From the NCBI GenBank assembly GCA_010093685.1, contig MU006216.1, positions 2,226,487-2,290,486 on the forward strand: 64,000 nucleotides of DNA, written 5' to 3'. The position numbers and the translations under genes were made by a program. The stretch comes from Ophiobolus disseminans. Lineage: Eukaryota > Ascomycota > Dothideomycetes > Pleosporales > Phaeosphaeriaceae. The notes beneath the pieces were generated by a model. That model made no database searches and had not been told where the DNA came from. It saw nothing but the letters and a program-made list of their open reading frames with translations. Positions 44,912 through 56,133 of the stretch are shown one piece after another (within the stretch, counting starts at the first letter, position 1; every line of letters starts with the position of its first letter).

Positions 44912-45864
44912 CTAGTAGAATACAAAAGCCCTAACCTCGATGCTCTGCCTTGGAATCCCAGAGCCTCTCTCGCCCAAGTCAAAGGAACAATGCGGTACAG
45001 CAAGCTCCTGCCCTTTCTCCGAGTCATATGCCTGAAAAATGGTAATCTCCGAGTCCAGTTGATCCGGCACGTAGTACCACTTGTGGTTATGATTATGATG
45101 CACTTGAAAGACTTCGTTGGCGACAGTGGGAAAGACTTCATCGACGGTATAAAGATCTTCCTGTGGGTTGACGCTCTCAGGATCGAGGTACGCCATGGGG
45201 AAGTCGCGGCAGGGGCCTGAGAGTGGTTTCCAGATGCTGTTGCGAAGGGTTAGATCATGCATCTACCGATGGCACTACCATAGAAAGACGTACTTTATCA
45301 CCTGATATCGACGACTCGTAACCTTTTCTCGATCTCGGCCAAAGTACTGGTCTAACCTACTATCAAGCTCCGCAGTGGTATAATCTGGTGTCCTGAGTCA
45401 CTCCATCCACCATGGCAAGTCAGGACTTCAAACTCACCAATATGCGCGGATAGACTTGGCTGGGATTCCCCCTCATTCTCTTCTCCAACATTCCTCTGGG
45501 GAAAGCTCCTTGCTCGCTTACGCAACATCCAGTCGAACACCGTCACCTCCTTCGCTCCAAGCGTCTTGCAGATACTACGATGTATTTCCGGAAGGTACAC
45601 CTTCTCGATCCAGTCGTCATCGTCGAAGTCTGAAGGGCGCATATGACTGCTATCGATAGCTGCGATCTTGAGTCCATGGTCTTCATATCTTATGTTTGCA
45701 GTACGCAAATTGCGCATTTTGATATCGGGGTACGGCTCGATGCTGAAATTGTTCTGGGGAAAGCCTGTAGGCGCGGCATAGTGCAAGATGTAGCCCTTTT
45801 CATTGGGGGCAGTCTCGGGGTTTTTGACCACGTAGCGGACGGAAGCCAAGAGCGCGTCTGTCAT
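44912..45864 (-). CDS. CmcJ/NvfI-like hydroxylase/methyltransferase family protein
   Basis: Transcript order 45864..45438, 45384..45294, 45236..44912, giving 280 aa. It belongs to the fungal family named after cephamycin CmcJ and NvfI, Fe(II)-type or methoxylation-related enzymes common in secondary-metabolite loci and sometimes called GA4-desaturase-like. Motifs: YILHYAAPTGFPQNNFSIEP, HMRPSDFDDDDWIEKVYLPE, VTVFDWMLRKR, INIWKPLSGPCRDFPMAY, HKWYYVPDQ, VPHCSF and the basic ending RQSIEVRAFVFY. Two introns (53 and 57 nt) are needed and phase-consistent. Start ATG 45864 is used. Family-typical length is 270-300. The reaction cannot be predicted. Confidence 0.83.
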
Positions 45865-46789
45865 TTTGGATATCGGGCACAACAAGAGCCTGGAACAGTG
45901 AAATGAGGAAGTGTCACAGTGAGTTCGATCAGACAGCGTCGATTAAGAACCAGATGACATGACATATGCTTAAGATCTGACAAAGAACAAACACGGAAGG
46001 CGAACATCAGACATAGGCAGCATTCACACATCACATGCGCCGTTACCTACATTTCCTCGCATAGAAAACGTACCGAAAGCAGCAACATCCTGCACGAGAC
46101 AACAAGGCAAATGAGCAGATTTGAGTGCGTTTCGGCATTGTAAAAATGGATATATGTTTCTGTCGCCAACCTTACTACGAAGGTGTTATGCAGTGTGGTA
46201 CTCAATCAAGTGTGCATCAAGACCTGTTTGTAAAGGTGCAGTCCCGCACTCACACTGCAACCACCACATCCACCAATCAACGAAGAAGTTCAGTGAGCAA
46301 ATTCGAGGCAAATCTCAGCAGAATAGGCTGCTGGTATAGCCTCGTTACACTGCAGCCAGGGAAAGACTGCCTGACTACGTGTTGATCGTGCATCGACGAT
46401 AACACCCTGCATATGCTGAACGAATGCGCAGCAAGATGTATTGATTAAAGAATATTGATTAAAGAAAATAGCTATCGGATTGAATACGACTCATCCCACG
46501 CGGATTGCATGAATGAGAGACCTCCTGACCTCGTAACATGCATCTCGAATGCGCGCATTGAAGCACGAAATGCAGCTGCAGGAGTCGCGCCACCGTATCC
46601 AACTCTGTAGCAAACCACGACATCCACAGTCTGTAGATGATCGTGAACAGCAAGAGACGATACAATCTTATGCTATAAGAACACTGCATCCTTCTTTCCA
46701 AGAAGAGCATCCGCAAGCTAAACATCTGCAAAGAACCTTTTAATTTACCATTCAAATACTACTCCATCCAATACTTCACCTCTTTCGCA
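45865..46789. other. intergenic region with short tandem repeat
   Basis: About 0.9 kb. An imperfect 14-bp tandem (ATTGATTAAAGAAT / ATTGATTAAAGAAA) lies at 46440-46467. Otherwise only shadows are seen. Confidence 0.4.
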
Positions 46790-47050
46790 ATGGCCCCAAC
46801 TATCAGCAACCAGCCATGGAAGGCCGTCTGGCCCCCAGCTGAGAATGTGGTCGACCAGGCCAACGTCATTCCTCAGGGACTTTCTTCTGAGGAGGTTATC
46901 AACCAGCGTGCCTACGGCAGCCATGCCTCCAACACCAAGGGACGTATCGTTCACCTCCGTAACTGTGAGTCTCTAGTTATCCAGTGGCTCAGGGAATTTG
47001 CTGACATACGTGAGAAATTAGGAACATCAACATGGATGAGTACTTGGTAA
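46790..47050 (+). CDS. small hypothetical protein
   Basis: ATG 46790 (context TCGCAATGGC) opens 86 codons: MAPTISNQPWKAVWPPAENV, then QGLSSEEVINQRAYGSHASN and RIVHLRNC. The first 58 residues look like a real small fungal protein with many Asn, Gln, Pro and Trp. A good donor (GTGAGT at 46965) and an acceptor (TTAG at 47021) suggest an intron, but the spliced join makes TGA right at the junction. The protein would then be 58 aa; unspliced it is 86 aa. No family recognised. Confidence 0.5.
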   Translation: MAPTISNQPWKAVWPPAENVVDQANVIPQGLSSEEVINQRAYGSHASNTKGRIVHLRNCESLVIQWLREFADIREKLGTSTWMSTW

Positions 47051-47138
47051 CGGTCATGAGCAGCGAGTAATGTCGGACCAGTTGGAAGGTGCAGGTCTAC
47101 GGTCGAGATGTGTTGAAATTTGTCGATAGCTAGTCACC

Positions 47139-47187
47139 TTCATTCATTCAGACTCAATCGATCTTCATTCATCCAGACTCAATCGAT
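47139..47187. repeat. two direct copies of a 24-bp unit
   Basis: Copies at 47139-47162 and 47164-47187 differ at one base (CATTCATTCAGACTC / CATTCATCCAGACTC) and each end CAATCGAT. One spacer base separates them. Too short to class as a mobile element. Confidence 0.8.
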
Positions 47188-48009
47188 AACGCCTTCTCTC
47201 GTTCGAGTTTATGTGCATTGCGGGATTGCTGAAAAGCCATTAATGCGGCGAAATTGCGCAATGATCACGTCTCTCAGTGGCATCGCACCGGCTTGGCCAG
47301 AAGGTGAGAAGCCTCTACCATACTGATGAAAGGCAGTCGGACTCTGTTGTGACATCACGAGGGTTTTTGGAAGAATGATGTTTTGATACCTATCGCCGGT
47401 GAGGAACCGCATGCTTACACTTCATCTCATTCCCAAACTAAATTCCTTCGCTTGTTCTTGAAACGGCTGTTGCCATCGTTACTGCGCTCCACGACCTCCA
47501 CAACGGGACGGGATAGGTGGAGCTAGTGCCGGAGCGGCAACGGTAGCGGGAAGGCCGGGTCCTGTCATGTTAGTGATTGCATATGCAGCCGTGTGCAACA
47601 ACGTGCCATGAGCACGTTTTTCATGCAGGTGAGCAGATTACTCACCCTCAATCCAAAAACACATGATTAGTAGCGCGGTATACAGTTGAGTCGACGATAA
47701 CACAAACGAATGTAAGTGGTGAAAATTGCTGGGAGTTAACGAATACTGGACAGGCGCTGATGGTTTATGATCAATGGAAGATGACTATTGTTCGACGGTT
47801 TACGCTTTTCTGCGTGAAGATGCATGCGATCCTAGAAATATCTAGACAAGGTTGTCTTCCGTGCTGTAGGATAGTGGGGGTGCATGTTCGCTCGGAAATC
47901 AACAAGCAGCTACGTACTGCAGGGTGGAGTAAGCGCTTTTACAACCTCCAGGAGTTTACAACCATCTAGGCAAGCTCAGTCGAGCAGCGTGAATATACCT
48001 GGGGAGTCT
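47188..48009. other. intergenic region
   Basis: About 0.8 kb before the prenyltransferase relic. No domain is seen. The frame 47884-48258 continues into the relic, and its first 40 codons may be former leader or linker. Confidence 0.35.
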
Positions 48010-49377
48010 CAAAGCGCATCTGGTTTGGTGCCCTTCGTAAACTCCACAACCACGATGGTCTCTACATCATATGACGTTGTGACTCGCGAGACGAGCTTCC
48101 AAGATCCCTCCCATTCATTCTGGTGGATCTCGACTGCCCCATCGCTTGTCCATCTCCTTTCAACCAGTGCATATACTGCATCCTCGCAACTCTCACATCT
48201 TCGCTGGTATGCGCGCTTATCGTCGCGGCGCTTGGTCCGCACCCCATTCCAGGTATAATCCCCAGATTCAACCATGCCCGGTGGCTGACGGGTCCGCGGT
48301 CGAACACAGTATCAATTGGAAGTAACGCCATGCACGCCGCACTGTACGATTCACGATCGAAGCTGTCGGCGACGAGGTAGGAGGCCCGACGGATCTTTTC
48401 AATCAGCTGGCGACGAGGAAATTTATGAAGAACATAAAGGTAGAAATGGAGGAGCTCCATCTAGAAAGATTCGAAGCACTTGCCGGACAGCTATTCTTGC
48501 CATGTGGTGTTGCGGAAGACTTGTTGCCTAAGGTGCCTATCGGTACTCCACTTTCACAAGTTTGGGTCGCATTCGACCTTCTCCATGGTGGGAACGTCAT
48601 GGTCAAAGTATACTTCATGCCCATCTTGCGATGGATACACACCAACATGTCGACGAAGACGTTAGTTTTCGACACAGTTCGGGAATGTAACGGGAGATAT
48701 GGGAACTTTGACGCGCCCATCGCGATGCTCGACAGCTATATGGAGTCCTTCCGTATACCTGAACCTACTCCTGTGGTGGAGATGGTGGCAATAGACTGCA
48801 TCGATTCGCCGCGGTCCCGGATCAAGATTTACCTTAGAACATCCGTCAATACACTCGCGAGAGCAAGAAAGGCCTTCACTCTCGGTGGGCGCCTAACCGG
48901 GCAGACTGTTGAAGCTGGGTTAAAAGCGTTGGAAGAACTCTGGTCCATTCTCTTTCGGCTTACCAGCAACAGCAGCGAAGAGACCCAGGTCCTACCGGAT
49001 GGAGCTTGTTGTGGAAATGTGATAGAAGTAACACCCAATCATGCGTTACCTGAAGTCAAGCTCCATATTCCGATCCGCAAGATCTCAGGTACGGAGGCAC
49101 AGATCTGCACCTCACTATCCGCATGGTTTAAATAACGCGGAGATGCGCAATTCGCCGCCGAATACGAGGCAAACCTGGAAACTGCATTGTAAGAACCCCT
49201 CACTGTAGTTGCTCTTTGCCAGCCTGACACATGCATAGTCCCAAGAATGGGCTGAAAGTCACTCATGGGACACACACCTTTATTTCGTTCACGTACACCT
49301 AGGAGACTGGTGTCTACATGACCATGTATTACTCCATAGAAATCGGGACTCATGCGAAACACGATATTTGGGAGGGG
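48010..49377 (+). pseudogene. DMATS-type aromatic prenyltransferase, heavily mutated
   Basis: In three reading frames the pieces line up with fungal indole/aromatic prenyltransferases (ABBA fold, about 420 aa). They are FWWISTAPSLVHLLSTSAYT (48115-48180), VAALGPHP, AVEHSINWK, RRTVRFTIEAVGDEVGGPTD, VKVYFMPI, SRIKIYLRTSVNTLARARKA, LPEVKLHIPIRKI and finally THTFISFTYT, ETGVYMTMYYS and GLMRNTIFG. Lesions in order: frameshifts at about 48225 and 48290, TAA 48323-48325 after SINWK, TAA 49133-49135 after SAWFK (followed by RGDAQFAAEYEANLE), TAG 49300-49302 after FTYT, and a frameshift at about 49345. The longest intact piece is 48425-49135. An intron with GTAAGA/CATAG (about 49189-49240) is still readable. 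It cannot make a functional enzyme. Confidence 0.85.
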
Positions 49378-49837
49378 TATGATAATATGTGGGCAGAAAG
49401 AGGTTAAGGTTAAGTTTATACTCGTGGTGAGGAGGAAAAAGAGCCGTGGTTCCGAACTCCTCAATTTCGTGTGGCGCTAGCACCCAAATTAAACTCCACG
49501 GAAATCGGCGGACGATTATCACGACTGATAGTTTGTTACTAAGAATAGTGAAGCTACTTTGCATGTATCACCTTTTCCCCGCAAAGCGAGACATGTCACA
49601 AGGCGCAGTCGCATCCACCAGTACATGCAGCGTCAGGCCCCCGCACCTTCCGCAAGTGAGCCTTGCCGCCTAGAATGACGTCGCGTTTCAATGTGCAACA
49701 GCGTACGGCCTCCAATACCTTCCACATGTGTCTCCGTGCCGCTATTCAGCCCTTGACAACAATACTCAAAGGTTCCCCCACAGTCGAGGTACTTCCCTTC
49801 CACGACATTGCATCGCATTGCATTCCGATCGCACAGC
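49378..49837. other. intergenic region
   Basis: The 460 bases between the prenyltransferase relic and the AAA ATPase start. Nothing recognised; probably the ATPase promoter. Confidence 0.4.
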
Positions 49838-51622
49838 ATGGCTTCAGCGGACGATTTCACCTTCATCGAGACCGAGGCTACGCGAGGCAGCAAGCCGTCG
49901 AAGCTATTCGATGACTTGGCCCACTTCACATCTGCCAAAACCCCGGACCTGGACACGCAGCTTGTGACGTCGCTTCGCCACAAACACCCCGAACTCATTG
50001 TCACGACAGTCAGCCGCAACAACATCGATCTTCTTACGTTTGCAGCTGCTGGATATGCTCAAGCAGAGCTCGACACTGATGCAGAACCCGTTCTTCACTG
50101 GCGTGGATTTGCGGGCCCGTCACATCGAGGTGGCTCTGGATACCTCTATGACAGTAAATTCTTTGCACGGTACAAGTATACATGGGGCGGTCAGAGCTTC
50201 ATTCTGTACACAGTGTTCAGTCTGCAGTACATACTCAAGGAGCCTGTGGGGAACGAGACTACTTCTTCAAACTCATCGATCACAGATTTCCTTCTGGCCA
50301 CCATTGGCAAATGGTATACGAAGGAGGTCCCAGCCATCTACGTCTACGATGGCTACTGGACAAGAGATACGAAGCTGTGGGAACAAGTGAAGAAGGCGAA
50401 GTGGGACGACGTAATTCTCGATCCAAAGATGAAGAAAGCTTTGACGGAAGTTGCCAACAAGTTCTTTGACAACAAGGACATCTACGACGAGTATGGCGTT
50501 CCCTGGAAGCGAGGTCTGATCTTCCACGGGCCGGTGGGCAACGGCAAGACCATTTCCCTTAAAGCCCTGATGCACACACTCCAAGATCGCAACCCTCCGA
50601 TCGTGACACTCTACGTCAAGTCAGCGCCATATTCGTATAACATACGATCAGTCTTCGAGATGGCTCGTGCAATGAGCCCGTGCCTGCTGGTCCTGGAGGA
50701 CATTGATACCATCGTCACCAGTTCCACTCGTAGTTACTTCTTCAATGAAGTGGATGGACTGGAAAACAACGACGGTGAGTTTGAAACAATGAACTTTTTA
50801 TTGTTCGGCTACTGATAAAATGGCAGGAATTTTGATGATCGCTACCACCAACCATCGTTAGTTTGCTAGGCTGCTCTGCTCTAGACTGATACTGACACCT
50901 TATAGTGGATAAACTTGACCCAGGCCTCTCGAAGCGTCCAAGTCGGTTTGACCGGAAGTACCTGTTCCCTCTACCAGACCAAGGAGAGCGAGCGCTCTAC
51001 GGTAAGAGACGCTCAATTCAGTTTACCGCGTTTGAACTAACTTGCAGCAGCACAATACTGGCAGAAGAAGCTGAAAGATAAGAAAAGCATCGAGTTCCCA
51101 GTCAAGCTGTGCAACGCCATCGCCGAGATCACCGAGGACTTCAGCTTCGCGTACCTGAAGGAAGCTTTCGTAGCAACCCTGCTCGACCTCGCAAGGAACG
51201 CCGACGGAGATGACGACGATGCAGACGAGTCCGCAGACGACAAGGACGATGATCCACTGGACAAATATGAGTTCTGGCGCTCTTTCAAGGCTCAGGTCAA
51301 GATTCTTCGCGATGATATGGGCTCTGGAAACTCCATCGACTCGGCTACAGGAACACAAGAGGGAGTCAGTGCCGCGTATGAGGAGTTGCTGCCTCTCCTT
51401 GACGCAATGAAGTTGCACACCCAAAATGGGCCTCAGTCCCATGAGAGTGCACCGCATTTCCCGCTCGTCTCTCATGCCATGACCGTGGATCCCCATAATC
51501 CTTTCATGCGCAGTGGCTCAGATGTTGGCCCGGCCAATGCGTTCGGGATGTTCCGCTCTCCTGTCGCACAGAACAAGGCCGCGGACGCGAAGAGCGCAGT
51601 TTGGGGACGAGACATGGTTTAG
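49838..51622 (+). CDS. BCS1-like AAA+ ATPase
   Basis: Join 49838..50774, 50827..50856, 50906..51001, 51051..51622, giving 544 aa. Single AAA domain, with no N-terminal membrane helix or BCS1_N signal. Walker A GPVGNGKT at residues 231-238, Walker B LLVLEDID at 283-290, sensor 1 ATTNH split over the second intron, and arginine-finger/sensor 2 text KRPSRFDRKYLFPLP. The pre-AAA segment WDDVILDPKMKKALTEVANK is typical of this fungal group. A very acidic stretch (DGDDDDADESADDKDDD) follows the lid. The C-terminal 100 residues are disordered. Exon 2 is only 30 nt. At exon 4 two AG sites 3 bases apart could add or drop one Gln. Role unknown; relatives act as remodelling ATPases. Confidence 0.9.
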
Positions 51623-52391
51623 GTCTTCGAAAGCATGAGGGCTAAGGCCATGTATAATCACGTGCGATCTCGTCAGTCATGTGGCGTCCCTGAAGCATTG
51701 AAGTCGTCCGATCTTTGGCGCTGCCGGTCTTTCTCAGCGATGGTATCGCGATTTCCAGATTCTATGTAGTAACGAAATATCTCCTTCCGATGATATCGCC
51801 TATTTTGGTTGTTTTAGTGTTCGCCTTGGTGTTGTGAAACCGCACCTAGGTAAAACACTTGAAGTCCTGGAAGCACCAAGCTGGAGTCACATGCCCCTGG
51901 GCATGTTGTATGGCACTAGTCCATACTTGGTCTAGACTCATCGCTATGTAAGCGCGATCTAGCGGTTGTGAAAGCCACGAAAGAGTCCATCATTCTTTCC
52001 ACTTACAACTTGCGCTCGAAGTGTGATTGTTGGTCATTGTTGGTGTCTTGTTTCACTTGTGTCTGATGATTTCCTATGGTTTTCACTCTTCGCACGGGCC
52101 CCCTGCTAAGCCGGCTCAATTTACACCCTTGTTTTCTATTCGATCATCAACCATGCTTCTAGAACGACATCCCCAGAACTCGGCCAATCGCCATGCTTCA
52201 AGCTCATCCCATCGTGCAATATGCATAAGCTGCAGGTACCGCCTCAATCTTACTCAACACGAGTGTGGAAGGCACGTGCTGCAACGCCTGGACTTCGCTA
52301 AATCTCCCCTTATTACTTACTAGATCTCGATGCTGGGATTCGTGAAATTGCCATTGTTATTCTTTTCGATGTGCATAGGTGATCCTGAAGG
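51623..52391. other. intergenic region
   Basis: The 769 bases between the ATPase and the secreted repeat protein. Includes one CACCTAGGTA (51844-51853). No gene accepted. Confidence 0.4.
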
Positions 52392-54971
52392 ATGCGAAAG
52401 GCACAGCTCGGCGCGTTTGTACTGCTGGCTACCGAAATTGAGGCACAGCTATTCACAAGTAGGTACTTAGCAGACTATCCGATGTGTGTAGGGCTGATAA
52501 CTCCAGATGGCTCAAGTCCCACCCATTCGTTCAACTTGACGATATCAAACGCAGATACAAACTCAACAAGATACTCAACCCTCTTTAACGCAACTACGTT
52601 ACCGGTGTCTGCATCCGCAACGAATGCAACAGCCTCACTATCCTCCTTCAATGCGACTACAGTTCTATCGTCAAGTACAACCTCTACGCATCATAATGCG
52701 ACCATCACACGCTCGCCGATATTACCTACAAGCTTAACGTTTCCAAATACTACCATCACCAGCAACTCCACTCGCTCCAGAAATGCCTGCCAGGCCCAGT
52801 ATGATGCATATGACAGCTATCTGTGGTGGGGCGGCTATACATGGACGCCTTCAGTCACAATCACCAGCATCACTACGGTTAGCCAGGTTTGGGAGTTTAT
52901 GACTTTGTCTACTGAGTTATACGAATGCACTTCTACGTGTGGAAACATTTGCTACGCCAACAATGTTACGACAATCATCTCACACTCGAAATTTACTCAG
53001 TCGGAGACCAGAACTTATTACAAGAACGAGCCTTTTCCAATCACCACGCCAAACTGCACCATCCCGTTCAAGGAGTGTTTGGGGTTGCAAACCAGCTATG
53101 CGTCGGCTATGACGTCGTTCAATTCAATGGGAGACGAGTACGCGGCTTACAACCAGGAACCAGTCAGGCCATATTGCTCAGCTTGTGTCTCGACATCATG
53201 CTATTTTAATGGCATGTTCGCCATGAGTTTGTACTATTGGCCTCCGACGTCGACCACCAGTCGAGATTATTGCACATCCGAGCCGGTCGGTGGTCGGGCC
53301 AGTAAATATGCGCCAGATGTCAACCACACATACGTGCCTACTACAACCGGTCCGTACGCTGTCGTTGATGGCGTCACCATGTATCAAGGCAATGTCTACG
53401 TGTCTTACTGGGAACCTCAAGTCTACGATAATTGTCACACGTCCATATCCCGTAGAAATCCTGAGTCTCATCGTATCATTACGGTGGCTTCCGACGCTCT
53501 TTATAGTATCCGCAAATATCCTGATACATTCGCCCTTCCACCGGTAAAATGGGACCTCATTCCATGGCCTTTCAACTTCGACGATTTTCACGAACCAGTA
53601 CCCTGGAGTGCATACTCGGGTCAAGAGACATGCGCCAAGCAAGACAATGGGGTACCGAGAGATTGTGGTCATGTTGTAAAACCGAACGAGTATTGGCCTT
53701 ATGTTTTGATGCCACCTCAAATCCGCGACTTGGATCCAGCCTGGGCGAGCTGCAATTACAATGAATACGCGGTGTTCGACCCACCTATCGCGCTCAAGCC
53801 GGTAGACATGTTTTCAAGTTCGCAAGCCACTCCAACAGCCGGTGGCGAAGCACGACCAATCGTTACTCCACCGGCACCGGGACAGCCTGGTGGAGGCGGC
53901 TTTCCAGTTGTGACGCCAAGACCTGGAGGACCTCCGCTGCAAGCTCCGCAAGCTCCGTCGAATTATTTACCAGATCCGACTCAAAGTAGAAGTCCCGCCG
54001 TATCTGTTGATGTACCAAGACCCGTTGTCACGATAGGGTCCTCCGTGATTCCCGTGGATCCTTCGAGCGGTCTTGTCATCAGACCCGGCGTCACAATAAA
54101 GCCTGGAGATCCGCCTACAGTTATCGACGGAACCACATTCAGCTTCGGATCTACTGGTGTTGTTGTAGCGGATGGCAAGGGGACAACCACATTCGCCGTT
54201 CCTGCAGCAAATCCACAAGTGCCAGTTGTTACGGTTGGCTCATCCGTGTTTCCAATTGACTCACCAGGCCGAGTCATCATAAGACCTGGCGTGACGCTAA
54301 AGGCAGGCGAGCGGCCTGTGGTGATCGATGGCACGATCATGTACGTTGGCCCGTCTGGTGTCGTGATGATCGACGAAACAGGTAGCGCATCCACAATCCC
54401 TATCCCAGCGGTTGCTTTTGAAACGCCCGCCATTACCATCGGACCTTCTGTCGTCCCTTTTGATGCATCAGGCGGCCTGATCGTTCGTGCTGGACAGACA
54501 CTTCGACCCGGCGATCCAGCCATAGCCATAGGCGGAACGACCTACAGTATCGGGCTTTTTGGTGTGACTATTATCGACAACCAGGGTACATCAACGATCC
54601 CGTTCCCCATGTTGAAGGAGTACATTACAGTCGGCGCACAGACTTATACTATGATCAATGGCAACCTTGTCATGGGTCCTGGCCTGACACTTTCAGGACC
54701 TGGTGGCATGATAATCATGGCTGGCACGACGGTGATGTTGAAGTCGGAGAGCGTGGAGATCGTAGGCAAGAGCGGAACATCGATCGTGCCTCTCAAAAGT
54801 AAAATCCATGGGAGCTTACCGAGTAGTGGAGGACTGTCAAGAGGTGGAGCAATAGAGCAAGCGAAAGAGACGGGAAAGAAAGAATCTGTCGCAGCAGCGA
54901 GTGCATTATTAGGATGTTGTTATCATTTTTTCGTTTTGGCTGTGGTCATCCAGCTCATTCATGAGCTATGA
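52392..54971 (+). CDS. secreted/surface protein with C-terminal beta repeats
   Basis: Single exon, 859 aa, ATG 52392. A likely signal peptide (MRKAQLGAFVLLATEIEAQ) is followed by a Ser/Thr/Asn-rich stalk with many N-glycosylation sequons (residues 30-135). A Cys- and Tyr-rich region follows (about 135-470: STCGNICYANN, CSACVSTSCYFNG), then a Pro/Gly linker. Four repeats of 65-68 residues begin at about 545, 612, 680 and 745. Each has V-T-[IV]-G-S-S-V-x-P, then [IV]-R-P-G-V-T-[IL]-K-x-G and a D-G-T strand. The last 20 residues are hydrophobic (CCYHFFVLAVVIQL), suggesting GPI attachment or a membrane tail. No enzyme motif was found. It is probably a cell-wall protein, and the repeats resemble those of other fungal surface proteins. 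Confidence 0.85.
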   Translation: MRKAQLGAFVLLATEIEAQLFTSRYLADYPMCVGLITPDGSSPTHSFNLTISNADTNSTRYSTLFNATTLPVSASATNATASLSSFNATTVLSSSTTSTHHNATITRSPILPTSLTFPNTTITSNSTRSRNACQAQYDAYDSYLWWGGYTWTPSVTITSITTVSQVWEFMTLSTELYECTSTCGNICYANNVTTIISHSKFTQSETRTYYKNEPFPITTPNCTIPFKECLGLQTSYASAMTSFNSMGDEYAAYNQEPVRPYCSACVSTSCYFNGMFAMSLYYWPPTSTTSRDYCTSEPVGGRASKYAPDVNHTYVPTTTGPYAVVDGVTMYQGNVYVSYWEPQVYDNCHTSISRRNPESHRIITVASDALYSIRKYPDTFALPPVKWDLIPWPFNFDDFHEPVPWSAYSGQETCAKQDNGVPRDCGHVVKPNEYWPYVLMPPQIRDLDPAWASCNYNEYAVFDPPIALKPVDMFSSSQATPTAGGEARPIVTPPAPGQPGGGGFPVVTPRPGGPPLQAPQAPSNYLPDPTQSRSPAVSVDVPRPVVTIGSSVIPVDPSSGLVIRPGVTIKPGDPPTVIDGTTFSFGSTGVVVADGKGTTTFAVPAANPQVPVVTVGSSVFPIDSPGRVIIRPGVTLKAGERPVVIDGTIMYVGPSGVVMIDETGSASTIPIPAVAFETPAITIGPSVVPFDASGGLIVRAGQTLRPGDPAIAIGGTTYSIGLFGVTIIDNQGTSTIPFPMLKEYITVGAQTYTMINGNLVMGPGLTLSGPGGMIIMAGTTVMLKSESVEIVGKSGTSIVPLKSKIHGSLPSSGGLSRGGAIEQAKETGKKESVAAASALLGCCYHFFVLAVVIQLIHEL

Positions 54972-55062
54972 TTACTCAACAGCAAACGGGATCGTAGTTG
55001 CCACGCTCACACACACACACCCGCCCCAAACTCTTTGCTCCATACCCGTGGTCAGTCCACAA

Positions 55063-56133
55063 CTACGCCATGTCGTCGAACTTCTTCTCCAACGTTACTT
55101 TACCTGCCTTGACCGCCGTCTCGACGAATTCGACAAGATCACATTGGTGATTTAGTTCGTTTCCGTCACGCCGACTGTACCATGTAAATGAAGATGCACA
55201 GTCGCTAAGTTTTTGAGTGAGATCATGGAAGCTGAATCCGACAAAAGGCTGTTGTAACTGGTTCAGCCGCACGCCTGAGGATCGTAAAGCGCGACACTTC
55301 ATAAGAAAACTTCCGAGCAGCATAGCTCTACACGCATCTGAGCATCCCCATTTGTGGCTCTCGATATCCCTCCCCAGATGATTGATCCGGTTGAGCATGA
55401 CCTGGATGGCCTTGCAGCGGCGCTCATCCAGCATGTCTGCAAGGCCAAGCGTGGGAAGACCAATATCTGGAACGGGTCCTGTGCTGTGTTGCAGAATGAA
55501 ATCCGCCCCACGCTTGAAGTTCTCATCAGTCGCGTCGCTGAACGCTCTGGCGACGAACGTCCTCAGCACCACATCCCGACCGTATTTTACCGAAAATTTA
55601 TTCCTCGCAGCCGCTTTGGCCCAAATCTCCGCATGGAAGGATATTGCGTCTTTCATGTCGTAGTAGTTGACGAGCACGGCTATATGCGCGAGCAGCTCCA
55701 AATCAAGCTTTTGTGGCAGGCGCTTAGTTTTGACGTGGACAATGTTCATCACGTGTTCCATGGCTTTCGCATCGAAGTTCTCGGCGGTGATGTGGTACTT
55801 GCCATCATCCGGGTCTGGCACCGTCTCGCTGAAGCTGCTGGCAAACATGTTGCGAAAGTACTTCGAGGCGTTCTTAAGCTGGGTGGACGAGACTTGGAAA
55901 TGATATTCTGGCCTCGTGGTGTCAGCTATTCATGAGCTGCTGTGCGTATTGGCGTTGGAGCGTAGGGATTCGGGATTCAAATCATCTTCAGAAAGTGTAG
56001 CGGACCCAGCAGGTTTTGGGCCAAAGGTTCCTGGCCAATCCTCGAGTCTGTCGAGTGAGTGCTTAAGCATCAAGATCGTGTCGCCATCCTCGTCGACAAC
56101 TTTCATAACACGGTTACTTGACTGAACAGCCAT
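55063..56133 (-). pseudogene. BTB/POZ domain protein interrupted by an in-frame TGA
   Basis: Start ATG 56133 (MAVQSSNRVMKVVDEDGDTI). The frame reaches TGA 55930-55932 after NTHSSS. It then continues in the same frame as IADTTRPEYHFQVSSTQLKN and ASKYFRNMFASSFSETV to the stop at 55063. The text after the TGA is the core of a BTB fold (strand YHFQVSS, helix with KNASKYFRNM, later HITAENFDAKAMEHVMNIVHV). The upstream part gives the expected BTB entry (DEDGDTILML). No GT donor is available to splice the TGA out. The 261-aa segment from the internal start is 55063-55848. CGA to TGA would explain the stop. The part after the BTB core contains a Cys/Lys-rich C-terminal region. Confidence 0.7.

Noticed and set aside
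55007..55020. CA dinucleotide run
   Set aside because: Too short to be informative.
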